Below are positions 11,664 to 23,396 of a DNA stretch of 64,000 bases, one piece after another. Source of the stretch: Diadema setosum (taxonomy: Eukaryota; Echinodermata; Echinoidea; Diadematoida; Diadematidae); contig CM067075.1 of NCBI GenBank assembly GCA_033980235.1, forward strand, positions 17,682,844-17,746,843. The letters are read 5' to 3'. Below the pieces are notes generated by a model. That model saw only the letters and a program-made list of their open reading frames with translations, was not told the origin of the DNA and ran no database searches. Numbering within the stretch: the first letter of the stretch is position 1; each line of letters opens with the position of its first letter. A program made the translations under genes and the position numbers.

Positions 11664-12233
11664 TTGATACGTTTGATTTCTTCCCTTTGTTGCCTCCTCC
11701 TGGTAAACCTTTCAGGGCTCACTGTTTGCCCAGCCCCCCCCCCCCCCTTCCTTTTGCTGATGCTTTTTTTTTCACTCTTTCCCTTTCTTTATCCCTCTCG
11801 TGTTCCCTATCTTCTTTGATGTTGCCTCCCTATTCATCCTTTTCCTTCATTGGTTGCCTCCTGGATCCTCATGATCATCACTGACCCCCCTCCGCCTTTT
11901 GTCTGTCCCCTCTCCTCTGCCTTTGTCTGTCCCCTCTCCTCTGCCTTTTGTCTGTCCACCCTCCTGCTTTAATCCCCCTCCTTTTACCTGTTGGGCTCCT
12001 TGCCCATGACCTCCCACCCTCTCCTTTGTTTTCTTTGTTCTGTGTACCCAGCTTGTCCCTGTCTGTTCTTGTTGTCTGAAGTCCTTATATGTGATTGCTT
12101 TCCCTGCATGTTTGTCATTTTGCCTCTGACGAAGATTCTGCTAGGATCGAAAGCTCAGGCCCCTTTTGACTCCATTTTACTCCATTGGCTCACCTTTATT
12201 GGATAAGCAGTGTTCAGCAGCCTTTTTTGCTAC
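11664..12233 (+). mobile_element. About 570-bp insertion with hammerhead-like core and 20-bp flanking duplication
   Basis: The sequence GGGTAATATATGTATACACT at 11644-11663 recurs as GGGTAATATATGCATACACT at 12234-12253 (19 of 20 identical), which looks like a long target-site duplication. The insert is pyrimidine-rich (CCTCTCCTCTGCCTTTTGTC repeated twice to three times at about 11893-11960). Near its 3' end is CTGACGA...GAAA (12126-12152), a hammerhead ribozyme-like core. Long variable duplications and hammerheads are known from Penelope-like elements and retrozymes, so that class is suggested, not proven. Confidence 0.55.
12126..12152 (+). ncRNA. Candidate hammerhead ribozyme core 1
   Basis: CTGACGA (12126-12132, matching CUGANGA) and GAAA (12149-12152) enclose a short hairpin in which GATTC pairs with GGATC (one G-U pair) around a 5-6 nt loop. 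This is the conserved catalytic core with stem II. Stem III and a cleavage triplet were not located by eye, so activity is unproven. Confidence 0.5.
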
Positions 12234-14655
12234 GGGTAATATATGCATACACTAAGTTTCAAGAAAAAAATCCTGCAGGCATTGCATAGATAAGAGAGAG
12301 ATAATGACATTTTGATGAGTTGACCTTGACCTTTCACCCCTGACCTTTGACTCATGACCTTGAGCATGTGCGCCCGAAAGTTGACAGGCACAACTTCGCC
12401 CACTCATACATATACATACCAAGTTTCATTAGGATACCTCTAACAGTTTTTTCGATACGCTGTCCACAAAATTGATTACGGACGGAAGGACGGACGGACG
12501 GACAGACAACCCGAAAACATAATGCCTCCGGCGACACTTCGTGGCACGAGGCATAATGACAAGATTTAGTAACATATTCATGACAAATGACTGTCAGTTC
12601 TTTTTTGACTATATCCATCCCACATCGTTTTTTTTTGTTTTTTTTTTGCTATAGCAATGACATGAGAACAAATTTTTTTTTAAGAAAAAAAGATAATGTT
12701 AATCATTAGATAAGGAAAGAATATACTAAACGAAAAAAAATATAAGTAAAAGCACAAAAGTTTAGTCAGCTTCCTGAATTTCTGATCACATATTGCACCT
12801 TCAAAACCTTAAGTATCCGTGATAATGGTTAATATTTGACATTGTTGCCATGGAAATGCATCAATTCCTTAGAAAAAAAAAATATCTTCAAGAAAAAAAA
12901 TTGAAATTATGGTGTAAATTTTGAAGTATTACAAATTAACAAGACTATTAACCATACATAATTCTGTTCGTGGAAGATCATTTCTGTTCCTATCGCAACA
13001 ACATGTTAAGGAATAGATTTTTTTAACCATAGAAATACCTAGGGAATATAAAACACAAATAACAAGCAATACAAATGTATAAAAACCTCCTCAACAGTTC
13101 CTATTTTCTCGTCATGATGTACTCTGTTTCAGCATCAATGTCTCCAAGACATCTGAAAATCTTAAATGACTCCCCCTATAGCAACTTCCAACAGATTGCT
13201 ATAGAACTTTTATCCTTAAAAAAGAAACATTTTTCTCATGTTATTGCAATGGCAACAGAAATGATGTGGAATGAACGTTGTGAAAACAAAAGCTGATAGT
13301 AATTTGTAATGAATATGCTACTCAATCTCGTCATTTTTTCATTTTTTTTTTCATTAAGATATCAGTATTTTCTTTTTAGGAATTGTTACTTTGGCAACTG
13401 TCATTGCTATAAGGTAACGATGTAATTGAAAAAAGGGATTGTTTCAATCAATTGCAGAAAAATGTATATATTGACATATTTTGGCCTTAACAACATGTTT
13501 TTATGATGCTTAATGAAAAACACATGTTCTTTTAATGGAAATAATTTGTTGTCATGGCAACGGCTGAAGACATCATTTAGAAAAGTAGTTATAGGTGGAT
13601 TCCTTTTCGGCATTTCCAAAATGTAAAAAAGAGCGGAAAAATTAAACTCTGTAAAAATTGATCATTTATTGTTTTTTTCTTTTAATGATATACTTCTCCT
13701 TTCTTTTGGGAAAAAAATCATGTTGTTGCCATAGCAACGATAATAATGTGGCATGGGCATAGTGAAAAAAAAACCCTGATAATTATCATAGTAATTTGTA
13801 ATGAGTATGCAACTCAAAACTTTTCATGTTTTTATGCTTTTTGATAAAAAACCATTTTCTTTTTAAAAAATAGATGTTACCATGGCAACCGTCATTGCCA
13901 TGAGGTTGCTGTGACAATCGGAAATTGTGATTTGTGATTTAATTGACGCGATATGTTTATATTGACTTATTTTGGTGTTTTTAGCATGTCTTTATCATGT
14001 TTAATGAAGAATACATGTTATTTCCAAGAAAATATTTTTTTGCCATGGCAACGGCTAAAGATGTCATTTACAAATATGGCAACAGGTGTTCGGCACCCCC
14101 AAAACAAAGGAAATACCACAAAAGATCTCACTATACAGAAATCTATTTTCTACCGACGTATCTTATAATTGCTTTTCCTTCAATCGCAATGCTTATTTTT
14201 CTTCAAAAGGCAACTTTTGTCATGTTGTTGCTATAGCAACGGAAATGCTGTGAAATGAACATAGTGGAAAAATAAGCTGAAAATCAAGATAGTTACTTAT
14301 GATAAATATTCCACTCAATCTTGTCATGTTTTCTTGCTTTTTCATGACAGTATGATTTTTTTCTTTATAGATAGTTGTTGCCATGATAACCGTCATTGCT
14401 ATAAGGTAACTATGACATTACAAAAATTGTATTGTTTTTACAATACAATACAACATGTTTTTATGATGTTTAATGAAGAATACATGTTCTTTTAAGGGAA
14501 ATAATGCGTTTCCACGGCAACCACTGAAGACGTCGGTTAGAAAAATGGCAACAAGTGGATTCGTGTTCAGCACCCCCAAAATAGGGGAAATAGCACAAAC
14601 AATCAAAATCTACAGAAAATTTTAAGAACATTACAACTCGCTGTCTACTATATAC

Positions 14656-15039
14656 GGTTTTTCAGAGATGGTAAAATATTTATTATCAAGATATTATGTT
14701 CATTTTTCATTCAACGGAACATAATCATAAGAAAATTTCAAATGATCATGAGTAGGCCTACACAATGATCGACTCCATGTTACAATGATGAACATTAGAG
14801 GTAATTGTAAGCATGTGTACAGTTTCATACCAAACTTCCATGTTCCACGTACTGCTTGTATATTTCGGTTCTAACTGCAAATTATGTCGACCAGAGCGGG
14901 GGCTTCATAAATAAGGAGGAAAGATGATTCAATAGGTTATGCAATGAGTGGGTTTTACATTGCTATGTCAGTGTATAAATCAACTATTGATATAATAGAC
15001 ATACTGAAGTTATGGCTGAAATGTATGGAAAGGGAACAT
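14656..15039. other. Intron spacer
   Basis: AT-rich intron sequence. No exon or bounded repeat was recognised. Confidence 0.4.
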
Positions 15040-15360
15040 TGGTTGAGGTGAGGATTCAGCTTTTAACGTTTTGCGAGATGTTTAGAAACCACTTTATGAA
15101 ATGTAAAAGAGCATACAATTCTATGGGGTATTGAAGTGTATTCGATAAAAATCATTTTTGAGATGACTGAGATATCCAAAACAAGGTAAATCAAAGAGAT
15201 CCTAATAAAAGTCGTGGTCCGTCGCAGTTTATTTGGATTGCTTTTTTTTTATATCCCAGCCATTTCAAGACCAATTTCCATCAAATAAACTGTGAATTCC
15301 TTTAAGAATTGTATGTTCTTTCATATTTCATAAGAGGTTTCTCATTATCTCACAAACACA
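15040..15360. mobile_element. Palindromic MITE of the GGTTGAGGTGAGGATTCAGC family
   Basis: The left arm (GGTTGAGGTGAGGATTCAGC, TTTAGAAACCACTTTATGAA, GAGATATCCAAAACAAG) faces an inverted right arm (ATATCCCAGCCATTTC, TCATATTTCATAAGAGGTTT). Closely related sequence lies at 57542-58090, with TTAA flanks there. It is a hairpin-forming, non-coding element. Confidence 0.75.
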
Positions 15361-15369
15361 CCCACACAA

Positions 15370-15910
15370 AAGCTCTTTTTTTAATGAAAAAGAAGAGAAT
15401 ATAAAGTAAATCAAAACAGGACAGACAGGCCTGAAAAAAAAACACACATAAAAACCCACAAACACAATTAAGTACAGCAACATGGCACGACTGTAAAATG
15501 CGTACAAGCTGCTATCTAGGAATCAGAGCAAGGATGATCAAGAAAGTAGCTCTGAATAGCCGATTAGCTTACAAACTTTGTGTGGAGTTTCATTATTTTT
15601 ATATCAGACAGTAATTTGGTATATGATGCAAATATTATGAATCAAAATTATCAAACTCTATGGAAGTATGAAATGAGTAATATTCCAGGCGACTGCTACA
15701 AACTTTACAAACACGTTGATATCATAGCGTCAATAATTAACATGGTAAAGCATGTGAGAAAACTGAACCATGGTGTTATATGTGATAAAAGAGTGTCACG
15801 ATTGATAAGCTTTCATTTAAGGTGGCATAATTATTATGCAATGTGCTTTGGACTTGCGCTAATGAGATATTGGTCATTTTGTTTGTCTATCTCCTTAATT
15901 CTGCTCGTAG
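15370..15910. other. Intron 2 end of the Rho-family gene
   Basis: Intron sequence leading to the acceptor TTAATTCTGCTCGTAG at 15910. The open frame over 15580-15921 has no recognisable family and overlaps the exon in another frame, so it is not annotated as a gene. Confidence 0.6.
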
Positions 15911-16045
15911 TGGATTCCTGAGATCCGGAAGCATTGTCAAACATGTCACGTGATATTAGCGGGATGCAAGTCGGATCTGCGAAATAGCATCGATGTGATG
16001 ACCAGGCTGACAGCAAAAAAGTTGATTCCAGTTTCACACCATAAG
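15911..16045 (+). CDS. Rho-family small GTPase (Rnd-like), exon with the base-recognition motif
   Basis: The exon is exactly 45 codons, phase 0 at both ends (CTCGTAG| and AAG|GTAATG). It begins WIPEIRKHC, the Rho signature WxPEVxxxCP, continues HVILAGCKSDLRNS and ends KLIPVSHHK. GCKSDLR is the guanine-recognition segment (Ras NKxD). Its wording matches Rnd proteins (VGCKSDLR) better than RhoA (VGNKKDLR). Length and phase fit the flanking exons without any gap in the alignment, which makes the gene model convincing despite introns of 9.2 kb and 13.9 kb on either side. Confidence 0.93.
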
Positions 16046-17122
16046 GTAATGACCTAGTCGATTGCGTGGAAATGTTATTACCCATTAGGATGAAGTAAAA
16101 TATTAGTAGTTCAATAACTATGTATTTCAATTGCTTATAAAACATAGTTACTATATATCAAATCGATTCTTATTTCTTTCTTTTTGTAAATGTATGCATA
16201 CTGAATCACACGTTTATACCAGAAACATAAAAGACGCAATTATTTCATCACAGATTACAGTCATATTAAAGGAGAGAGAAAGAGAGAGAGAGAGAAAGGC
16301 GCCTTTCTCTCTCTCTCTCTCTCTCTCCCTCCTTCTCTCTCTCCCTCCTTCTCTCTCTCTCTCTCTCTCATTACACTATTGTGCCGAAGAGTTATTTACA
16401 TAGAATGTTATAATCATAGTCCTTCGCAGTGATTTTTTTCACTATGTTTAATTCCCTAGAAATGTGCTTTTAAAATAATGCTCTGTAAACGCGACTTTTG
16501 TACTCTCTTTTTACAAAAAAAAAAAAAGGCCTACCGTGCAAGGGGGTATCCCCCCCACCCCCCGTTCGGTCGCTTCGCTCCCTCGCCAAGATGCCAAGGA
16601 TCTCACACCGTCACATAAAATGTACCCGTGTCCTATATTATAATCGCGTAAGGATCGCCCCCATGCCTTCCCGTGCTTTTTTTTTTTGTTTGTTTGTTTT
16701 TTTTTTTTTTGTGCGGCTATCTCCTCCGAAGCCGTCGGCTCCGGGCCCCCGAGACCGGTGCCGTCGGCAGCAAGAGGGTGTCTTCTATTCCCCGTTCGGG
16801 TTTCGTCCGCGCTCCGCCTCCGTGTCGACGTCAAGAGCGGCGCAAAAAACATTGAAAAACAAAAACATGCGCTGGACCCCTGCTTCAGTGGGATAATGGG
16901 ATGCAGCGAAAGATCTTGATCATCTTTCGTGATCGCCCAGCTGATTGCTCGCAGCAAGGAGAGAGCGTACGCACGGTAATACATTGCCTATTTCGCCATG
17001 TGTGTGTGTGTAATACTCTACCGAGAACGTATCTCGCCCAGCTGATCGCTGGCGGAGCTGACTGACACACGCACTATATGGGTACGGGCAATCCATCGCG
17101 AAGAGTGGCGTGTATGCATTGT
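16046..17122. other. Intron 3 start: GA/CT palindrome and GC-richer repeat fragments
   Basis: A (GA)n/(CT)n palindrome lies at about 16271-16321, arms AGAGAGAGAGAGAAA meeting at GGCGCC, followed by (CT)n to about 16369. The part at 16510-17120 is GC-richer and contains fragments shared with 24520-24680 and 25330-25445 (GAGGATCT, CACA/TCTTCACA and similar). The frames here are low-complexity translations. Confidence 0.6.
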
Positions 17123-17760
17123 AGTCCATGGGCCAAGACCCGAAAAATGGGTTATTGGTACCACCTGAGGTGGCAAAATCTTTTTGGTGTCATTTTGTTT
17201 GTCGGACATAGATAAGCTTATCAAGATATGATAGCATTTCCAAATAAATGAGTAGCTTAGTCATCATAAATGAATTTTTAACCAATTTGGTCTCGTTTTT
17301 ATATCCCTATACTTCTGAATCGAAACTAACCGCTAATAAAGAAGAGCACTGTCTTCTGTACGTCCACAGGTGTTCTGTTGTAAACGCGGTGCGCTTAGTC
17401 TTTATTCAAGGCAGCGAAGGGAATATCCAAAGGGTTATGATGTCCACAGCTGTCACGCGGTGCACTTAGTCTTTATCTAGAACAATGTACCGTTATCATA
17501 TCTAAAGTTCCTAATGAAAGGGATTATCTATACTGTTTTTATACTACCCTCTCAACAAATACATAAGTTTTAAACAAAAATCACTCTGTTCATTTACAAT
17601 ATTATTTATTATTAATGTATTGCAGTGTACCGGTACATTGTTTTTGCATTATCTTTCATTGTTGGATGGAAATAAAGCGACATTGGCGTGGTATTAGCGT
17701 TCACCGTAGCGTTTTCACCGGAAAATGATAAATAATATGGTAAAATTCACGAGGAATTGT

Positions 17761-17793
<33 letters not shown>

Positions 17794-18187
17794 TTTAGAT
17801 AAAGGAATATGCACTGTATTATAAGCTTTGGATATTCCCTTCGCCGTCTTGAATAAAGACTAAGCGATGTGGACATCATAACCTTTAGATATTCCCTTCG
17901 CTGCCTTGAATAAAGACTAAGCGCACCGCGCGTACAGCCGCGCTTGCGTGGTGGAGTGGAGTGGAGATCGAAGTGGAGAATATTTTCTGAAAATTACTTA
18001 AATTATTGGGATATATATTTCGGAATTCGGTTACATAGTAGAGCAGAAACACGGAGCATCGAAAAGGCAGTTTACGTTAAGGTAAGCAAACTCTGGGCTA
18101 TTTTGTTGTTCTTTGCACAACTTGCACCAGTAATCCGAGGTTGAGGGCTGAATTTCAATTTCCCGCCTTTTGAAAGGGGGAACCGAT

Positions 18188-19605
18188 ATGGCCGCCTGTA
18201 CCGCCTCCTCTGCCCCCCTAGACTCCCATCAGGATTCTGATGCGGGCACCACAGAGGGTATGGAGGAAGAAACCTCTGTGGATTTGGACTTTCGTGTAGT
18301 TAAGTCTAAGAAACAAGTTCAAAGAAAAAAGCGCAAGGTGCGCGAAGAAAGTGTAGATATTGAAGAACTATCAACTAGGGTAGAATCTTCCTCAGACGGA
18401 GAACATGAAAACTCTACTTTGGCACCCCTAGATCCAAACCTCCCGACTTGAAGGTGTACATTTCACCGATTGATTCACGCAAATCCTTGAAGAACATCAA
18501 CCTAATAACGGTCGCTCGTGACATTCAGAAATGTTGTGGTTCACCCCCAGAGTTTGTCAAGCCAACCAAAGATGGCATTATGGTAAAGTGTACAAACCAA
18601 AAGCAACGTCAAAAACTTCTGGAAATTCAGTCAATTGGCAATGTACATGTGAAAGCTCGGGAGGAGGGTCTCAACGTAAAGGGTGTCATTTCTGGCGTGC
18701 CGATAGAAATGTCGGATATTGAGATACAAACGGAATTAAAGAAACAGAGAGTATCGCATGCAAAGCGAATCATGCGAAATCATAAGAAAAAAAATCAAAG
18801 CAAAGAAGAAAAGAGTGACAAAGCAGCACCCACCCCGACGCGCAGTGTCATTCTAACATTCGAAAAGACAGAATTACCAGAAGAAGTGACCCTTTGTTTT
18901 CAAAAATTCTCCGTGAAGCGTTACATTCCCCCCGTGGTCAGATGCTTTCATTGTCAGAGATTCGGCCACACCATCAAAAACTGCCGAGCTAAACAAAGAT
19001 GCGTCAGATGTGGGGAGATGCATACATTTGACCAGTGCCAACAGAAAGACGACCCGAAATGTGTGAATTGTGGCGGAAAACATTCCGCGGCATACAATGG
19101 TTGTAAAATGGCTAAACAGGCTCAGGAAATTCAGAAAATCAAAGTAGTGAATAATTTTTCCTACGCCCAAGCTGCCCGTCAGTGGCAGGAAAAAGAAGAA
19201 AAGACGCAAATCCCACACAACCAACCAAATCAATTAGGTAAAGATAATCATTGTAATACGACACAGGCAGTCACAAAGAAGAACGGGCTAAACAAATCGG
19301 CAAGAGTACCTGTTACTCCCAACCAGAATAAACAGGATGATGTAACTGAACAAAGCCATGGCAGTGGCATTCAACAGGCAAAGGACACAACCATCCCTAG
19401 ACAGCCTGAGCCAGAAGCCCACCACTCAGTACGAAAGAACGAGGAACCCACCAAATGGCACTCAAATTTTTTCATGTCAGCATCAAACCAAGATATTATT
19501 GGTTTTATGATTCACGTGATTCAGACTTTTATTAAAGATAAGTCGGAATCAGAATTGCGCACTATGATAACAACCATAGCTGAGCAATTCTTACCATGTC
19601 TCTAA
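18188..19605 (+). pseudogene. Retrotransposon ORF1 (zinc-knuckle nucleic-acid-binding protein), frameshifted
   Basis: ORF1 binds the element's RNA in a ribonucleoprotein particle. It starts at ATG 18188 in a good context (ccgatATGG). The first about 87 codons end at a TGA (18449-18451). The frame resumes one base off at about 18448 and runs 385 codons to TAA at 19603-19605, so a single-base shift near 18.44 kb breaks it. Basic stretches (KSKKQVQRKKRKV; NHKKKN) are followed by three cysteine knuckles near codons 165-220: CFHCQRFGHTIKNC, CVRCGEMHTFDQC and CVNCGGKHSAAYNGC. This layout is usual for Jockey/I-group ORF1 proteins. Its stop overlaps the ORF2 start (TAATG). Confidence 0.85.
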
Positions 19606-22600
19606 TGTCACATTGTGTGATAACAAGATTATTCATCCTCCAGTGGAATGCACAGGGAATGCACTCACATGGAGGAGATTTAATAGCATATGAGTCTGAA
19701 TGTCATGAAACAGTCCACATCATGTGTACAAGAAACATGGTTTAGACATAACAAGTCTTTCCAAATTCCGAATTATACATGTCTTTCGAAAAATCGCACA
19801 AACCAGTGTGGAGGAGGCGTGGCTTTTTATATACATAACTCATTGTATTTTGATCATTTGACAGATGAAAATGATGTAGAAATGCAGACGATCAAGCTGT
19901 ATATAGAAAATTCAGAAATCGCGATAATTAACTACTATAACCCATGCAAAAAGATCAGCATGGAAATCATGAATGCATTAATGACGCATGTAACAACCCC
20001 CAAGAAAGTAATCATTGTTGGGGACTTTAACTCCCACAACACTTTATGGGGCAGTGTAAAAACAGGTAATAATGGAAGAATAATTGAAGAGTTTTTGTTG
20101 AATACAAATTTGGTTGTTTTAAATGACGGATCTGGTACTAGAAAGGACCCGTCCTCGGGAAAAATGTCATGTTTGGATTTGACTATAGTGTCAGCTGAAA
20201 TGGCTACCAAATGCATCTGGGAAGTCATACCAGTGGAACACAGGAGTGACCATGTTATAGTTGGTACAAAGTTATTTTTAGGAAGTACATTGAAATCCCG
20301 CACTGAACAGAAAGAAGTGGGAAGGAAATGGTCAACAAAAAATATAAATTTTTGGGCCATATTTCAGGAAAAGTGTGAGGAAAAAATAAACGAAAGGTGT
20401 TTCGGAAGTTTTGAAATATCCACATCAGACCTGCATAGTAAATTCATGAGATGTTTGACACAAATCTTAGAAGAAGTAAGTCCGATCAAATCAAAGGGCA
20501 AAAGCAAGCCAGTTCCATGGTGGACAAAAGAGTGCTCCACAATCATAAGAGAGCGTAACCGAATTAGAAATAAATTAAATAAACATTGGACTAAGAAACT
20601 GCAAGAAAATTACCATTTGAAAAAGTCTCAAGCTCAAAGAACAATAAGACAAGCAAAAAGAAATTATTGGTTATCTTTTCAACTCAGTCTTAATCGTTTC
20701 ACGTCAGTATCTCAAATCTGGAAAACGGTAAAAACCCTCAATGGAACCCCTTCCACCGGTATACCAACCATCCCAACTTTAAAAGTGAATGGGCTTCCCA
20801 TTGTGGAAGATGGGAAGAAAGCAGATTACTTGGGAGAATACTATAAATCATGTGGACAGGAAGAAACATCTGATGACATAAATACAGCGTTTGAAGAAGT
20901 GAAATATTCCGAAAATACATCAATGTTGTCCGTCCTAAATGAATTGTTTCATATGACGGAGTTAGACATGTATCTAATGTCCAGGAAAAGGTCTACCCCA
21001 GGAGAAGATAGGGTAGGATACGAAGTATATCAGCATTTACCTGAATCATCAAAATCAGTACTGTTACGAATATATAACAAGATATGGGTAACAGGGGACA
21101 TACCTGAGTCCCTGCTGCATTCCATATTGATACCCATTTTAAAACCAAATAAGATGTCAGACAAACTGACATCATATCGACCGATAGCTCTCATCTCATG
21201 TTTTATGAAAATCATGGAAGGAATGGTGAAAGAACGTTTGAGTATGTACATAGAAAAACATAATATTTTGATCCCAGTACAACAAGGTTTTCGGAAAAAT
21301 CGAACATGTGTGGATAACATTGTTAATTTGGAAAATGAAATTCAGAAACATCTGAAAGTGAACGCCAAAACCTTGGCAATTTTTATTGATTTAGAGAAAG
21401 CTTTCGATTCTGTGTTGAATAAAACTCTTCTCATAAAGTTATCGAAGCTGGGCGTATGTGGGAATATGTACTTATTTCTAAGAGCATTTTTATTGAAACG
21501 TACTTTTCAAGTTCGAGTTGGGCATGAATTATCCAAAACAATGAAACTACTGAATGGGCTTTCGCAAGGGAGCACATTGAGCCCATTGTTATTCAATGTT
21601 ATGATGTCTGACATTCCGCTCAGGACCGACATCCACACCTTGTTGTATGCTGATGATTGTGTAATCTGGCAGTCGGGAAAGGACATTAGGATAATGACCA
21701 CTGCGTTAGAACAACATTTGAACACCTTGGATGGGTGGTTTTCATCGTGGGGACCTAAAATTTCTCACACAAAAACCACACCTATGCTGTTCTCTCACAC
21801 TCCTAAGGAGGCTATTTTGTCCCTCAAGATAGGGAGAGAAATTTGAACGACAAAGGATGATTATAAATATTTAGGAGTGATCTTTGATAAGAGGTTAAAT
21901 TGGAGAGCCCATATACAAGAAGTGGCATCCAGATGCAAACGTAAAATCAATATACTAAAGAGTTTAACTCATGTGAATTGGATTAGAGGCTCCAATGATT
22001 TACTGTCTGTATATAGAGCAATAATTCGTTCTTTGATAGATTACGCCTGTGAAGCATATGATTCAGCTTCATCGTATGTAAAAAACATTCTCAATTCAGT
22101 ACAATACCAAGCTCTCAAAATCTGTCTAGGAGCCAGTATAGGCACCTCTCTGACAACCCTGCAAGTAGAATCAGGTGAATTACCACTAGATCTGCGTAGG
22201 CAGATGTTGACTGCTCAATTCCGTAGGCACATTGACACTGTTCAAACCATCCCTTAATACGGGATATCAAAAAGTGCTGGCAATTTGATTTTTACGAAAG
22301 TGAAAATCCCCACAACCCTTTCGGTGAAAGAATCATGAAAAGTGAAGACATATTATTTTCCCAATGTGTGGAAAAAGTACAACCTTTTCATCAACCGTTT
22401 TGGCACTGGCAGATGCTAGCAGTGTCCATGGAGTTAAGTTCAGACATGATGTTATCAAAGTGTGATCATGTTATACATCAGCACCAAATGGCTCTTGAAT
22501 TGATAAACAGGAAATGGCAACATTATGTTCATGTATTCACCGATGGCTCAAAGTGCCCAAAAACTTGCAAAGTGATGTCCGCTGCTTTTTATGTTCCTTA

Positions 22601-23396
22601 TTGGAAGTATGCACAAGCAAAACGCATACAAGACTTTACGTCTGTGTACAGAGCTGAACTGATTGCTATTATTATGTCTTTGATCTGGTTAGAACAAGTC
22701 TCGAATTTGTATGCTGGAGTGGTTATTTTTTGTGATTCATTAAGTGTTTTACAGGCTATAAATTCAAATAAGCCGGAGAGTTTTGTAAGTGAAATTATTA
22801 TAAGATGTACGGAATTGGAATATAAAGGAATAGATATAAATTTTGAATGGATACCCAGCCATTGTGGCATTAATGGAAACGAAGTCGCGGACAAAGAGGC
22901 AAAAGCTGCTTTGTGTCGAAATGTTATCGATATTGAAAATGGTTTGAATATGGCAGAATGTAAATATATACTTAGAGAGCACTTTATGGAAAAATGGCAA
23001 AAACGATGGGAAAAAGCAGAATCTCCACTGAAGTTGATACAAAAAACAGTTAAGAAAACTTTTCAATGTTCCCTAAGCAACTGGAAGGAACAGTCTATTA
23101 TGCATTAATTGAGAATGGGAAATATTTCTTTGAATTATGATTTGTTTAGATTGAATATCCATGAAAATGGAATGTGTCCGAACTGTCCACATATTTTTGA
23201 AACAGTCACTCATTTTTTATGTGAATGTCCAAAGTATATAATAGAAAGAAGTATGTTATTAGCAGAAATAGATAGCACTGACGTGCGTCATATTTTGCTG
23301 TTGATAGGAACTACTAACTCGAAGCATATGCGTGCTTTTGTTCAGTATGTCCAGAGGACAAAAAGATTTACTCAAACACATAATTTTACTAGATAA
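19605..23396 (+). pseudogene. Retrotransposon ORF2 polyprotein (endonuclease-RT-RNase H-CCHC), broken
   Basis: ORF2 nicks target DNA and reverse-transcribes the RNA in place. The ATG at 19605 shares its A with the ORF1 stop. Endonuclease motifs are LQWNAQGM, then after a frameshift near 19.70 kb CVQETWF, GDFNSHNTLWG and HRSDHVIVG. RT motifs are KLTSYRPIALISC, IDLEKAFDSV, NGLSQGSTLSPLLFN and the catalytic LLYADD. RNase H has VFTDGSK, YRAELIAI, FCDSLSVLQAI and IPSHCGINGNEVADKEAK, so all active-site positions are kept. A C-terminal CPNCPH...H...C motif follows. In-frame stops occur at 21844 (TGA) and 23106 (TAA); a stop at 22255 is followed by a frame change before 22335. Confidence 0.88.

Larger units (their letters stand above)
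11111..12558. mobile_element. TGACCT/GTCC-type element nested in the foldback element
   Basis: The left end reads ACTAGAAATGTCGCTATGGCGACTG then TATGCCTCCGCCATAATGCA. The right end carries (GGAC)n with ACCCGAAAACATAATGCCTC and CACTTCGTGGCACGAGGCAT. The same end modules bound the elements at 38140-39860 and 40436-41100. Inside the right part are TGACCTTGACC and TGACCTTTGAC motifs. There is no transposase; it is a non-autonomous dispersed element. A further insertion sits inside it at 11664-12233. Confidence 0.75.
9726..14652. mobile_element. Foldback element with internally repeated long arms and RFX-like palindromes
   Basis: The outer ends TAGTAGACGGCGAGTTGT (left) and ACAACTCGCTGTCTACTA (right, to 14652) are inverted repeats. 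The match runs through AATTTTCTGTAGATTTTGAT, CCCTATTTTGGGGGTGCTGA and TTGCCATGGCAACG on both arms. Each arm is built from tandem degenerate modules, with one palindrome of the form GTTGCCATGGCAAC every 150-200 bp. Examples are at about 9871, 10034, 10182, 10372, 10692 and 10892 on the left and 13550, 13723, 13878, 14042 and 14228 on the right. This modular long-arm design matches foldback transposons such as sea-urchin TU and Drosophila FB. No transposase is present. A second element has inserted at about 11111-12560. Confidence 0.85.

Noticed and set aside
15580..15921. 113-codon open frame upstream of the GTPase exon
   Set aside because: It overlaps the real exon in a different frame and has no family features.
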